A stretch of DNA of 44,489 nucleotides from Methanomassiliicoccales archaeon (GCA_028682895.1 JAJRAK010000062.1:1-44489), one strand, 5' to 3'. Counted from the first letter of the stretch, positions 17,640 to 26,404 are shown. The notes: generated by a model from the sequence alone, not told the origin. Numbers and translations: made by a program.

Positions 17640-18367
17640 CGGAAGTATTCCATAAGGCCCTTTGCCTCCTCTGTCCGGGGGGTGGCGAGGACCTCTTTGG
17701 CCGTGCCCTCCTCGACGATCCTGCCCTGATGCATTATGTAGACACGGTCACAGACGCACCTCGCCAGGTCCATATCGTGAGTGATGAGCAGCATTCCCCT
17801 ACGGTCCCGCAGCGACAGGAGCATGTTCATTATATTGGCCTGCACGGACAGGTCCAGCATCGAGGTCGGTTCGTCCAGTATCAAATAGCTTGGATCGCTC
17901 GCCAGGCAGCGCATTATCGATACCCTCTGCAGTTCCCCGCCACTGACCATGGACGGCCTCCGCTGCAGTATGTCCGGGGGCAGACCGAGATCTTTGAACA
18001 TGCATGCGTAATCGCATTCCTTCCCGTGATGGCGGTACGCTTCGTCCAACGACCAGCGGACGCTATGCTTGGGGTTCATGGATGTAGAGGGGTCTTGGAA
18101 GATCATCTGGACTTCCCCCCGCATGGTCCGGAAGCGCCTTTCCGGCATGACAGTGACGTCCACTCCGTCCATCATCACCCGGCCCTCGTCCGGCTTAGTG
18201 AGTTTCATCATCACCTTGGCCAGGGTGGTCTTTCCGCAACCGGATTCTCCGAGAAGACCGACCACTTCGCCGGGGCCAAGGCTGATGCTGACCGAGTCCA
18301 GTGCCTTGAATCTCTTGGAGAAGGAGCCGCTCCGATAGGTCTTGCTCACACCCTCAACGGTCAGCAT
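17636..18367 (-). CDS. Opp/Nik-type ABC transporter ATPase (second subunit, OppF/NikE-like)
   Basis: This 243-aa ATP-binding subunit powers the importer encoded by the operon. It has Walker A GESGCGKT (40-47), a Q-loop in MIFQDPSTSMNP (88-99), the ABC signature SGGELQR (142-148), Walker B LILDEP (162-167) and the switch His in LLITHDMD. The wording of the Q-loop is typical of the peptide/nickel ABC subfamily. It is the last gene of the operon and starts within the end of the preceding ATPase gene (14-nt overlap). Its 3' end overlaps hel308 by 4 nt, convergently. Confidence 0.92.
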   Translation of the reverse strand: MLTVEGVSKTYRSGSFSKRFKALDSVSISLGPGEVVGLLGESGCGKTTLAKVMMKLTKPDEGRVMMDGVDVTVMPERRFRTMRGEVQMIFQDPSTSMNPKHSVRWSLDEAYRHHGKECDYACMFKDLGLPPDILQRRPSMVSGGELQRVSIMRCLASDPSYLILDEPTSMLDLSVQANIMNMLLSLRDRRGMLLITHDMDLARCVCDRVYIMHQGRIVEEGTAKEVLATPRTEEAKGLMEYFR

Positions 18368-19268
18368 GACAGCACCTCACCTTCCATCCATTTCCGTCCA
18401 GGGGGATGTCTCCGGAGCATGCCGCATCGTTCGAGCAGCAGCGGTCCCGGAAGCAGCAGCCTTCTCCGCTGGTCCGTTCCCCTATACAGCCAGGGATAGG
18501 GACCATGCCTTTGTTGGGATGAGCGGCGCATAGCCCTTTTGTATAAGGATGACGCGGATGGTCCAGCACATCGTTGGCCGGTCCTATCTCCACGATGCGG
18601 CCGCCATACATTATGGCCACGTCCTCGCAGGATCGGGCGGCCTTGAGGTCGTGAGTGATCATCAGCAAGGCAGACCTTTCCCGGACAGTGGATATTACGT
18701 CCAGGACCAGCTTCCTCGACCGGCCGTCCAAACCCTTGGTAGGTTCGTCGGCGATGAGCAAGCGCGGATGCACGGCTGTGCACATGGCGATCATAGCCCG
18801 CTGGGACATGCCCCCGGAAAGGCGGTGCGCATAGGACCGAAGGACGCTCGGGTCCAGACCGCACCTTCCCAAATATCCTTCAGCGATCTGGGGCGCCTCT
18901 TCCTTGGGTACCCCGCACTTGCGCAAGAACTCGATCATCTGGTCACCTATCCTCATTATCGGGTCCCAGGCGGACCAGGCGTTCTGTGGCAGAAGGCAGA
19001 TGTCCTTACCACGCAGTGCGACCATCCGCCTGCGCTCGGCCTTCATGAGGTCCTCCCCATCGAACAACATCTCCCCTCTGGCGGTGCCATTGTCCTCCAG
19101 CATGCCCAGGATCGCCGACGCCAGCACGGACTTACCGGAGCCAGACTCGCCTACGATGGCCAGGGAACTGCCCTCATCAAGGTCGAGGTCCAGGCCGTTC
19201 ACCGCCCTGATTACGCTCTTCCCGGAGACGAAGGAGACATCGAGGCCGCGAACGCTGAGCAATGTCAA
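18354..19268 (-). CDS. Opp/Nik-type ABC transporter ATPase (first subunit, OppD/NikD-like)
   Basis: I place the start at TTG 19268, whose TTGA overlaps the TGA stop of the permease gene and yields the standard N-terminus MTLLSVRGLDVSF (304 aa). The frame is open further upstream to 19364, but that would run through the permease gene. It has Walker A GESGSGKS (40-47), ABC signature SGGMSQR (151-157), Walker B LLIADEP and a switch-His segment MITHDLKAA. The C-terminus is Cys-rich (about 270-302), as in the OppD/DppD branch, where the cysteines may hold an Fe-S cluster. It should pair with the following ATPase to form a heterodimer. Confidence 0.9.
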   Translation of the reverse strand: MTLLSVRGLDVSFVSGKSVIRAVNGLDLDLDEGSSLAIVGESGSGKSVLASAILGMLEDNGTARGEMLFDGEDLMKAERRRMVALRGKDICLLPQNAWSAWDPIMRIGDQMIEFLRKCGVPKEEAPQIAEGYLGRCGLDPSVLRSYAHRLSGGMSQRAMIAMCTAVHPRLLIADEPTKGLDGRSRKLVLDVISTVRERSALLMITHDLKAARSCEDVAIMYGGRIVEIGPANDVLDHPRHPYTKGLCAAHPNKGMVPIPGCIGERTSGEGCCFRDRCCSNDAACSGDIPLDGNGWKVRCCHADR

Positions 19269-20110
19269 TCCAACAACACCCCCTTGTCCCTCTCCACGTT
19301 GGAGATCATCATGAACGCCAGTATCATCAGTCCGATGAGCAGCCCGGGCACGATGTACCACCACCAGAGGTCCATGGCCAGCCCGCCGCGGGTGAAGGCC
19401 TTGTTGATGATCCCACCCCAGCTCTGATTGGACGGGTCGCTAAGCCCCAGGAAGCTGAGGGATGCCTCGGCAAGCATGCCGGTGCCTACTGCCAAGGAGA
19501 ACTTGACCGAGATGATCTCCCAGGCGTTGGGGATGATATGCTTGGTTATGATGTAGAGGTCCCTCTTGCCCAGCGACCTCACGTATAGAACGAAGTTCGA
19601 GTCCTTCAGCTCCATGACCCGAGGGTGCAGGACCCTGGCGGTGGAGCACCAGCCCAACGACGCTATCGCCGCCGATATAACCCAGATGTTCGGTTCGATG
19701 TACGCCACCAGGACGATGGTGAACGGCAGCGCGGGCACCAGCAGGGCGGTGTCGGTCAGTCCGAGAAGGAGCTGCTCCGCCCATCCGCGATAGTATCCGG
19801 CAAGGACGCCGATGGTCACGCCTATCGTCAAAGCGATGCAGGCAGAAAGCAGGCCCACCCCCAGCGATATCCTTGTCGCGTATACCACCTCGGAGAAGAT
19901 GTCATTCCCCAGATCGTTCGTTCCCAGGATGTGCTCCCAGGACGGGTCCCGGAACGCCCCCATCCTTGCTTCCGGATCGTATGGGGCAAGGGCCTCGGCG
20001 AAAAGGGAGATCGCCAGGAAGACCGCCAGTATCGCCAACCCAACGTATCTCATAGGGTTCGCCTTGACGCGTACGATCATTTTGGATGATGAGGATCTGA
20101 GGTCCATCAA
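19265..20110 (-). CDS. Opp/Nik-type ABC transporter permease (OppC/NikC-like)
   Basis: This 281-aa integral membrane subunit has an N-terminal helix followed by the extracytoplasmic segment with HILGTNDLGNDIFSEV, which is characteristic of the DppC/NikC permeases. It then has about five further helices and the EAA-like coupling region around VRSLGKRDLYIITKHIIPN. Its start overlaps the end of the NikB-like permease gene by 4 nt, and its end overlaps the next ATPase gene, so the transport genes are tightly coupled. Substrate cannot be read from the permease alone; see the NikR-like site upstream of the binding protein. Confidence 0.93.
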   Translation of the reverse strand: MMDLRSSSSKMIVRVKANPMRYVGLAILAVFLAISLFAEALAPYDPEARMGAFRDPSWEHILGTNDLGNDIFSEVVYATRISLGVGLLSACIALTIGVTIGVLAGYYRGWAEQLLLGLTDTALLVPALPFTIVLVAYIEPNIWVISAAIASLGWCSTARVLHPRVMELKDSNFVLYVRSLGKRDLYIITKHIIPNAWEIISVKFSLAVGTGMLAEASLSFLGLSDPSNQSWGGIINKAFTRGGLAMDLWWWYIVPGLLIGLMILAFMMISNVERDKGVLLD

Positions 20111-21087
20111 CGACCACCTCCGTCCGCCACCCTGGGGTCGATGAGACCATATAATATCTCAGCGGCCATGTTGGCCGCCAATACCACAAAGCAGATGACG
20201 ATGAAGCATCCCTGCATCAGCGGATAGTCGTTGGACATGATGGCATCGTAGAGCAACGAACCCATGCCCTCGATGGAGAACACTATCTCCAATATGAGCG
20301 AGCCGGAGATTATGCCCCCGACGCTCATGGCGAACATGCTGACCCATTGCGTGAGGACGTTCCGCCGGACGTGCTTCGACTTGATCACCCGCTCTGGGAT
20401 GCCATGCGCCCGCTCGGCGGTGATGAAGTACTCGTCCTTGATCTGGACGACGGAGTTCCTGAGCACCAGGTAATATGACGCCGCCACCATGCACGAGAGG
20501 ACGATGATCGGCAACGCCAGATGGTACATCACGTCCAGGACGAACGGTGTTCCGTCATCGCCGGAATAGAAATGCCCGAGAGGGAATATGTCCAGGTGAT
20601 AGCTGAACACAGTGAGCATCAGCATGGAGGACAGGAACGCGGGCATGGCGTGCACCGTCACCATGAAGGACGTCACCGCCTTGTCGGTCCTTCCGCCCTT
20701 CCTCATGCCTACGAAAGTCGCCAGATACAGCGCTGATACCGAACCAATGATGATGGCAGGCAGCATGAGGCAGGCGGAGATGCTCGCCCTGCTGAGTATC
20801 AGTTTGGACACCGGAGCACCCATGCTTATCGAGTATCCCAGGTCCTGGGTGAATATCGATGATAGGTATATCAGATACTGGTCCAGAACGCTCTTGTCCA
20901 GGCCGTACTGGGCCGTCAGATCGTCCACCGTGGCCTGGTCCACCCAGGCCACATCGTCCCCAAGTATGTTACTGATAGGGTCCCCGGGCATCATCCTCGG
21001 GATGGCGAAGTTGACCGTGAGTATCAGGAGCGTTATGATGCTATACCTAAGTATTTTGGCGATGATGTAGCGTTTGTCCATGTTCAC
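20107..21087 (-). CDS. Opp/Nik-type ABC transporter permease (OppB/NikB-like)
   Basis: The 326-aa membrane subunit has the subfamily's N-terminal helix with FAIPRMMPGDP (the PGDP motif near residue 35), a periplasm-facing loop, five further helices and the coupling segment with AERAHGIPERVIKSKHVRRN. It ends with LIDPRVADGG, the usual C-terminal motif of DppB/NikB proteins. It begins 7 nt after the methyltransferase stop and overlaps the partner permease by 4 nt. The two permeases should form the heterodimeric channel of the importer. Confidence 0.94.
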   Translation of the reverse strand: MNMDKRYIIAKILRYSIITLLILTVNFAIPRMMPGDPISNILGDDVAWVDQATVDDLTAQYGLDKSVLDQYLIYLSSIFTQDLGYSISMGAPVSKLILSRASISACLMLPAIIIGSVSALYLATFVGMRKGGRTDKAVTSFMVTVHAMPAFLSSMLMLTVFSYHLDIFPLGHFYSGDDGTPFVLDVMYHLALPIIVLSCMVAASYYLVLRNSVVQIKDEYFITAERAHGIPERVIKSKHVRRNVLTQWVSMFAMSVGGIISGSLILEIVFSIEGMGSLLYDAIMSNDYPLMQGCFIVICFVVLAANMAAEILYGLIDPRVADGGGR

Positions 21088-21094
21088 ACCGCGG

Positions 21095-21931
21095 TCACCG
21101 AGGGGCGTGCCAATGCAGGGCGGCTATCTTCTTGTGGACGGTGAACTCGAACATCCTGTCGGCCGATGTGTGTTCGTCGATGACCTCCTTAAGCACCTTG
21201 GAACGGGACTCGTCCATGTTCATCAGCAGAGAGAAGTATTCCATATACCTCTTCAGCGCCTCCTCGGCCGGGGATTCGATGCGTGAGCAAATCGTGGTGA
21301 CATCCATGTCCCATTCCCTCCCAAGGGCGCTCAGCATCCTGGTGGCGTAGGTGAGTGAGAGTCCGGCACCATCGAAGACATCACCAGTGACCCGCGTCAG
21401 GGCCATATGTGGGAAGTATGGTTCTGTCCCATCGTGCATGGCCACGATGCAGCAGTCACGTTTCGAGCAGGCCTCCATGCGGAGCATCGATCGGAGATTG
21501 TACACCGCTGGACAGAATGAGGAGAATACGAGGTCGTACCTGCGCGATGGTACGAATCGCTCCCAGTCATCGTTGACCATGAACATGTTGTCCGACCCAT
21601 TTGTCTTGCGAGACAAGGTCTCGATCATTTCCGGGGAACGTTCCAACGCGGTGAGAGTGGACACGACCTTGGCCATGGGCAAGCTGAAAAGTCCGGTCCC
21701 GCTCCCGATGTCGAGGACATCATCGCTGCAACGGACCGTTCCAGCTTCTTGCAACCGTCGGAGCAGTTCGTTGTAGCCGTAGGATATGTCCTCGGAGTGC
21801 TCATCGTAGTTACGAGATGCCCTGTTCCAGTATTCGCGCTGTCTTTCCTCCGGAACGGAATATCTCTGCATGGGGGTATCCGCCAGCGCCTTGGCCCATG
21901 CCCTGTCGAGGTCCTCTGCCAGCTCGTTCAT
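21095..21931 (-). CDS. Class I SAM-dependent methyltransferase in the importer operon
   Basis: The 278-aa protein has motif I DVLDIGSGTGLFSLP (71-85), an acidic ribose-binding residue in ALERSPEMIE, and motif IV-like YDLVFSSFCPAVY. The fold is a standard Rossmann methyltransferase; the target is not identifiable. It sits between the substrate-binding protein and the first permease, with only 7 nt to the latter, so it is part of the transport operon. Possible roles are modification of the imported metal complex or ligand, or of a metallophore. This is inference from position. The N-terminal 60 residues are helical and could bind substrate. Confidence 0.82.
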   Translation of the reverse strand: MNELAEDLDRAWAKALADTPMQRYSVPEERQREYWNRASRNYDEHSEDISYGYNELLRRLQEAGTVRCSDDVLDIGSGTGLFSLPMAKVVSTLTALERSPEMIETLSRKTNGSDNMFMVNDDWERFVPSRRYDLVFSSFCPAVYNLRSMLRMEACSKRDCCIVAMHDGTEPYFPHMALTRVTGDVFDGAGLSLTYATRMLSALGREWDMDVTTICSRIESPAEEALKRYMEYFSLLMNMDESRSKVLKEVIDEHTSADRMFEFTVHKKIAALHWHAPR

Positions 21932-21965
21932 GTCATCCGCCTTTTTAAATGGAAAAAGGGAAGGT

Positions 21966-21979
21966 GGGGCATTCGCCCC
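21966..21979 (-). terminator. Small hairpin after the binding-protein gene
   Basis: GGGGC and GCCCC flank ATTC, giving a 5-bp stem; on the minus strand a pyrimidine-rich stretch with CTTTTTCC follows. It lies between the binding-protein stop and the methyltransferase start. Such an element could cause partial termination, so that the binding protein is made in excess over the membrane subunits, as is usual for ABC importers. Confidence 0.4.
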
Positions 21980-21989
21980 TTTGTTCAGC

Positions 21990-24173
21990 CTAGGCGTATG
22001 CCAGATTGAAGTACGTGTCCTCGCACAATATCCCCCAATATGGATTGGTGACGAAACCGGTGAGGCGGTCGTTGTAGGGCTGCAGATAGTACGTCCAGTA
22101 CAACGATATCATCGATGCTTCCTCGGCATAGTACTCCTGTATCTCAGCGGTCAGGGCTGCCCTCTCATCAGCGTCGGTCGTGGAGAGCAGGTCATTGACG
22201 AGTTCCAGATACACCGGGTCGGTGATGTTGCAGAACTTGTTCCTCTGAGTGTACGTAGTCCCGTACCCTGCGTACATTGCCAATCCTGCGGGGGTCATGA
22301 TGAAGGTCAGTATGTCGTAGTCCCGGGTGGTCTTAAAGGCCGCGGTGAACTGTGCTGACGAGAGCACGGACACTTCAACGCCCAGACCGATTTCCTCCAG
22401 GTACTCCTCTACCAGCTCCCAGGCACGTATCGAGTCCTCCTGCTCAGAGCGTATGATGACCTTCAGGTTGATCTCTTCTCCGTTCAGCTCCCTCACGCCG
22501 TCGGAGTTGGTATCCACTATGCCAGCTGCATCGAGCAACGCTTCAGCTTTGGTCATGTTGTACTCCAGCTCATCGGTGTCGATGTAGCCGATGTTCCCCG
22601 GGGAGATGACCCCCTCGTTGGCCATCGTTCCAGAGACCAACGCTATGAGCTCGATGACCTCAGCATAATCGATGGCATAACGGACGGCCTCCCGGATGGT
22701 CTTATTGGCCCCCAGGTCGGAGTCGTAGTTGAAGAACAGGGTCGTCGGTAGTCCGGTGTAGTTGACCGTCAGAACATTGATGTTTCCATTCTGAAGGATC
22801 TTTCCGAGATAGCTATCGTCCATGCCCTGGGAGACATAATTATATATGGTGTCGATTTCACCGTCGAGCAACGCCATCATCATGGCGTTGGTGGTGGAGT
22901 AGAGCATCACCGTGACGTTCTTCAGGCTCGGGACCCCTCCCCAGTAGTTCTCGTTGACGGTCCAAGTAAGTGTTCCTGCCAGGCTGTTAAAACCGGTAAG
23001 GATGTATGGACCAGTACCGATGGAAGCGTCCAGCTCGTCATAGTTAGTATAGTCAACGGGGTCCGTGGTGCTCAATGGACCGACCTTCTCGATGTATATG
23101 TGGCTGGGTTGCTGGACCATGTTTATGCCTACATACAGGAAGTTCGCATTCGCGGTGGTGAGTATGACCTTGACCGTGTAATCATCTATCTTGACGACAT
23201 CTGAGAAGTCCGCATATGTCGATGACCCCCTCGCATCGTTCATCTGATAGGTGAACACGACATCATCGGCGGTAAATGCCTCACCGTCAGACCAAGTCAC
23301 ATTTTCCCTCAGATAGAACGTCCATTCGGTATAGTCATCATTGCATTCCCAGCTAGTTGCGAGCACACCTATGTAATCCCCGTTGGTATCCACGGAAACC
23401 AATGCTTGCTGAGAGAGGAGCATTTTAAATTCGCTGTACCGCCCATCGCCCAGGCTTGTGCTGGTTATGGAGACCGTGGTTCCGATGGTCAACATATCGA
23501 CTGATTTGACCAGCGGGGTCGCGGTCGTTTCTGCTGCGGGAGAAGCACCAACGGAGTTAACGGCGACAACGGAAATATCATATGCGATATCGTCCAGATC
23601 TGATATCTCATAGGTGAACACGATACCGGCATTGATGGTCGTGACGTTGCTCGAACCGTTCTCGACATAGCTGACCAGATAATATAGCACTGCCGATCCA
23701 CCGTTGTCTGACGGAGCGATCCATGTGAGAGTGACCGTTCCCTGCCCTACCGAGGTGGTGAGTTCCTGTGGCACCGTTGGCACGGTCACCGGGTCCGCCG
23801 ATGGTGTTGCAGTAACCGCTGTGCTCATTTCCCCTACGCCGGCTTCGCTGACGGCGGCAACTATGTATGTGTATGTTATTCCGTTCGTGACATCACTGTC
23901 AACATAAGTTGACACAACGTTGGTCTCGATTATGATCTCTGCCCCTCCAGTTCTAGTGCGATAGATGTTGTATCCTGTTATCTCATCGCTTCCTTCGTTA
24001 TCGGGGGAGGTCCAGGTCAATGTCACCTGACCGTCCCCTCTGGTCGCTTCAAGGTTCGTCGGCGCTCCTGGTACGCTTGACGCGGAGGTCAGGTCGAGAA
24101 CGACGACAGAACTGATTATTATCATGATAACCACAACGACGGCGGCCACGCTTATCAGCATTTTCTTTTCCAC
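21990..24173 (-). CDS. ABC transporter substrate-binding protein (SBP family 5) with two fibronectin-III domains
   Basis: The 727-aa protein starts with a signal/anchor helix (about residues 5-26). Two fibronectin type III domains follow (about 34-125 and 131-221; VPGAPTNLEAT, VTLTWTSP, YNIYRT and the parallel second set). From about 227 to the end it is a family-5 extracellular solute-binding protein of the oligopeptide/nickel class, with LATSWECNDDYTEWTFYLRE, WSDGEAFTADDVVFT, GTGPYILTGF and a late YAIDYAEVIEL segment. No lipobox is evident, so anchoring is by the N-terminal helix. Typical relatives are about 500-550 aa; the extra length is the FnIII pair, perhaps a spacer or a surface-binding module. 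A NikR-like operator upstream suggests nickel import. Confidence 0.88.
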   Translation of the reverse strand: MEKKMLISVAAVVVVIMIIISSVVVLDLTSASSVPGAPTNLEATRGDGQVTLTWTSPDNEGSDEITGYNIYRTRTGGAEIIIETNVVSTYVDSDVTNGITYTYIVAAVSEAGVGEMSTAVTATPSADPVTVPTVPQELTTSVGQGTVTLTWIAPSDNGGSAVLYYLVSYVENGSSNVTTINAGIVFTYEISDLDDIAYDISVVAVNSVGASPAAETTATPLVKSVDMLTIGTTVSITSTSLGDGRYSEFKMLLSQQALVSVDTNGDYIGVLATSWECNDDYTEWTFYLRENVTWSDGEAFTADDVVFTYQMNDARGSSTYADFSDVVKIDDYTVKVILTTANANFLYVGINMVQQPSHIYIEKVGPLSTTDPVDYTNYDELDASIGTGPYILTGFNSLAGTLTWTVNENYWGGVPSLKNVTVMLYSTTNAMMMALLDGEIDTIYNYVSQGMDDSYLGKILQNGNINVLTVNYTGLPTTLFFNYDSDLGANKTIREAVRYAIDYAEVIELIALVSGTMANEGVISPGNIGYIDTDELEYNMTKAEALLDAAGIVDTNSDGVRELNGEEINLKVIIRSEQEDSIRAWELVEEYLEEIGLGVEVSVLSSAQFTAAFKTTRDYDILTFIMTPAGLAMYAGYGTTYTQRNKFCNITDPVYLELVNDLLSTTDADERAALTAEIQEYYAEEASMISLYWTYYLQPYNDRLTGFVTNPYWGILCEDTYFNLAYA

Positions 24174-24236
24174 AATAATCCCCCTTGACCTTCTTGAAAA
24201 AGGTCGGATGAGAGTAAATGAGCTGGTGATATTTTA

Positions 24237-24263
24237 GTGTTACTTTTTATCAAATAATAACAC
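24237..24263. promoter_or_regulatory. NikR-like operator upstream of the importer
   Basis: GTGTTAC and ATAACAC are separated by 13 nt. As I recall it, the consensus for archaeal and deltaproteobacterial NikR is GTGTTAC with a spacer of about 13-15 nt before GTAACAC, so this site differs by one base in one arm. The AT-rich spacer could also hold a TATA element for the minus-strand gene, which would let a repressor block transcription. The site is 64-90 nt before the binding-protein start. No nikR gene lies in the window. Confidence 0.55.
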
Positions 24264-24374
24264 GACATGATTTCGGAAATCATCTCTACGTTGAACGCTC
24301 ATTTCATTATGAGCTCAATCTGCGATATGGACGGACTGCAGACCTTAGACAGGAACATGATCGCATGATATGAA

Positions 24375-25271
24375 TCAGAGCAGGATGGATGAGAAAATAC
24401 CTACGACGATCAGTATCTGGGTAACGAGCACCACCATGACGTTCTTCTTCAGTCCGCTGGCGAAGACGCTGGTGCTCTCCGTCCAATGCAGCGCTGAACT
24501 GGCCGCTTGATATGCCAGCGGGACGGTCAGCAGCCCGAGCGCGGAGAGCGCGGGTATGGTCCCGAGAACGGCGAAGACCAGCAGCATGAGATATACCGCA
24601 GCGTTCAGCAGGGTGTATATCCACGCGGCCTTGCTCAGGCCGAAGCGGAGGACGATGTTCCTGCGCCCTCCGTTGCGGTCCGCCTCGGTGTCAGGGAATT
24701 CGTTCAGCAAGAGAAGGTTGAACGTCAGGAGACCCGCTGCCGTCGCGAGGACTAGGCATCCTGATGATATCCCGCCGGTCTGCACCATGTACGCGCCTAG
24801 CACCGGAAGGAAGCCGAGACCGAGGCCAGCCGCGACCTCTCCGAGCATCCTGCGGGCGAAGATGTGTGTGTATAGAAGGGCGAACGTCATGCCCAGAGCT
24901 AGGAGCGGCAGCAATATCAGACCTGCCACCCAGACCACCCATAGTCCGAGGGCGAGCGCTATCGTCGCGCAGCTCAGTGAAACGGCGAGCACGTCCTTAG
25001 GCCTGACGAAACCGGCCTGTATCATGCCGGTGCCACCGTTGAAGACCGAGCGGTGTCTTTGGTTGTGGTCGATGCCGGTGCTGTCGTCCTTGTACTCGTT
25101 CAGGGTGTTGACGGTGATATGAAGGAGCACCAGCACAGCTGTGAAGGCGGCGAACGTCAGAGGATCGAACGATCCCTCACTGTAAGCTAAGACGCCCCCG
25201 ACCAGGGATAGCACCAGGGGAAGCAGAAGGAACGGGACACGGACCTCGATGAGCCAATGCTTCAACGACAT
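24375..25271 (-). CDS. UbiA/MenA-type prenyltransferase
   Basis: The 298-aa polytopic membrane protein belongs to the UbiA superfamily, whose members attach a polyprenyl chain to an aromatic or other acceptor. The first Asp-rich motif appears as NTLNEYKDDSTGID (55-68) and the second as NEFPDTEADRNGG (190-202, with D194 and D198). The sequence looks closest to the MenA (1,4-dihydroxy-2-naphthoate prenyltransferase) branch, including the GGTGMIQAG segment after the first motif. About eight or nine hydrophobic helices are present. No menaquinone genes lie nearby, so the acceptor remains open. It is 41 nt downstream of the Fic gene on the same strand. Confidence 0.88.
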   Translation of the reverse strand: MSLKHWLIEVRVPFLLLPLVLSLVGGVLAYSEGSFDPLTFAAFTAVLVLLHITVNTLNEYKDDSTGIDHNQRHRSVFNGGTGMIQAGFVRPKDVLAVSLSCATIALALGLWVVWVAGLILLPLLALGMTFALLYTHIFARRMLGEVAAGLGLGFLPVLGAYMVQTGGISSGCLVLATAAGLLTFNLLLLNEFPDTEADRNGGRRNIVLRFGLSKAAWIYTLLNAAVYLMLLVFAVLGTIPALSALGLLTVPLAYQAASSALHWTESTSVFASGLKKNVMVVLVTQILIVVGIFSSILL

Positions 25272-25312
25272 CGATAGGTCAATCGAGAGGTGTTCTATGA
25301 ATCTTTCTCGAT

Positions 25313-26326
25313 TTACTTCGATCTTTCAATATCGGTCAGCGATCTAAGCTTGGACTCCGCGGTGTCGGTCCTTTGGGAAATGAGCAAGGCCGCGAACTCT
25401 TTGATCATACCTTTCTCATCGCCATCATCCCCTAATGAAAGCGCGTGGAGGTATCTCTCCCGGTCCCGGCCAAGAAAGACCATTCGCGGATATTTGTTCA
25501 TTATCAGCATGAGGTTGAACACCTCGCGACCTACTCTGCCATTGCCATCGGTGAAGGGATGTACGCATTCGAACCTGTGATGGAAGCGGACGGCTGCTAT
25601 GAACGGGCTCATACCCTCGTCCATCGAACGATAGTACTCATCGATCGCTTCGTGCAGTTCATCCTCGATCATGACGGAGGGGCAGAGCGATCCTTCCCTT
25701 CCGACGATGACGATGTCATCGACCCTTCGGAGCTCGCCCGAGCCCATGTCGATGTTGCTCATGACAAGGGAATGGAACCTCTTTATCACTTCGATGGTGA
25801 TCTTTCCCTTGTGTGAGTCCCTGAGGCGCTTCACAAGCCTGAAGTTCTGCACCTCGTTGATCTCACGCAACGGCTTATCTGGGACCATGCCCTCCTTGAG
25901 CAGGAGATGCGTCTGCCTCAAGGTCAAGGTGTTCCCTTCGATGGCCGTCGTCCCTCCGACGTATTGATGTTCGAGCTGTTCTTCGTAGAGGGCGACCTCG
26001 TCGACGCTCAGCAGCTCCTGGCATGCCAGATAGAGGAAACGGAACCTCTCGATGGAACCGATGACCTCCAGTCCCTCAGAAGGATCGAAAGGATAGGAGA
26101 TATATCTCCTGGCGCTCACCTCGGCCTTCTTCTTGATCGCCCTCATCTCGATGTCGAACCTGCTAGCTCGGATAAATTGCTCGAGCTCGCTGGTGGAGGG
26201 TTCGCTCGTCCCGATGTACTTCGTCACCTTGGACTTGGCCTTCCCGATCCTAAGGTCCTTGGCCAAATAGAAGTGGACCTGACCTTTCCGGTCCACCCGT
26301 TCCAGCCTGATATTTCCCTTGCTCAT
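25313..26326 (-). CDS. Fic-domain protein (AMPylase family) with intramolecular inhibitory motif
   Basis: Starting at ATG 26326, the product is 337 aa; the frame also opens at TTG 26350, inside the upstream inverted repeat. The catalytic Fic motif HPFTDGNGRVGR (256-267) is complete, including the His base and the phosphate-binding Gly-Asn-Gly-Arg. The inhibitory helix motif T-T-A-I-E-G-N (126-132) fits (S/T)xxxE(G/N) and lies N-terminal to the Fic core, as in class II Fic proteins. Such enzymes transfer AMP or another phosphate-containing group to protein hydroxyls. The N-terminal 80 residues are basic, of unknown role. No separate antitoxin is adjacent, in agreement with self-inhibition. The promoter lies within a conspicuous operator-like repeat. 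Confidence 0.92.
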   Translation of the reverse strand: MSKGNIRLERVDRKGQVHFYLAKDLRIGKAKSKVTKYIGTSEPSTSELEQFIRASRFDIEMRAIKKKAEVSARRYISYPFDPSEGLEVIGSIERFRFLYLACQELLSVDEVALYEEQLEHQYVGGTTAIEGNTLTLRQTHLLLKEGMVPDKPLREINEVQNFRLVKRLRDSHKGKITIEVIKRFHSLVMSNIDMGSGELRRVDDIVIVGREGSLCPSVMIEDELHEAIDEYYRSMDEGMSPFIAAVRFHHRFECVHPFTDGNGRVGREVFNLMLIMNKYPRMVFLGRDRERYLHALSLGDDGDEKGMIKEFAALLISQRTDTAESKLRSLTDIERSK

Positions 26327-26381
26327 TACAATTCTTCTATGTAATGGCAATTATTTGAAATATATTTTTATTGCCATTACA
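26324..26381. promoter_or_regulatory. Operator-like inverted repeats around the Fic promoter
   Basis: TGTAATGGCAAT (26340-26351) and its perfect complement ATTGCCATTACA (26370-26381) enclose an 18-nt AT-rich spacer. On the minus strand this spacer reads as a TATA-like element (AATATATTTC). A third half-site, CATTACA, covers the Fic start codon at 26324-26330. A dimeric regulator bound here would cover the TATA box and the start site. Confidence 0.6.
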
Positions 26382-26404
26382 CGCAATAATAATATCGAGG
26401 AACG

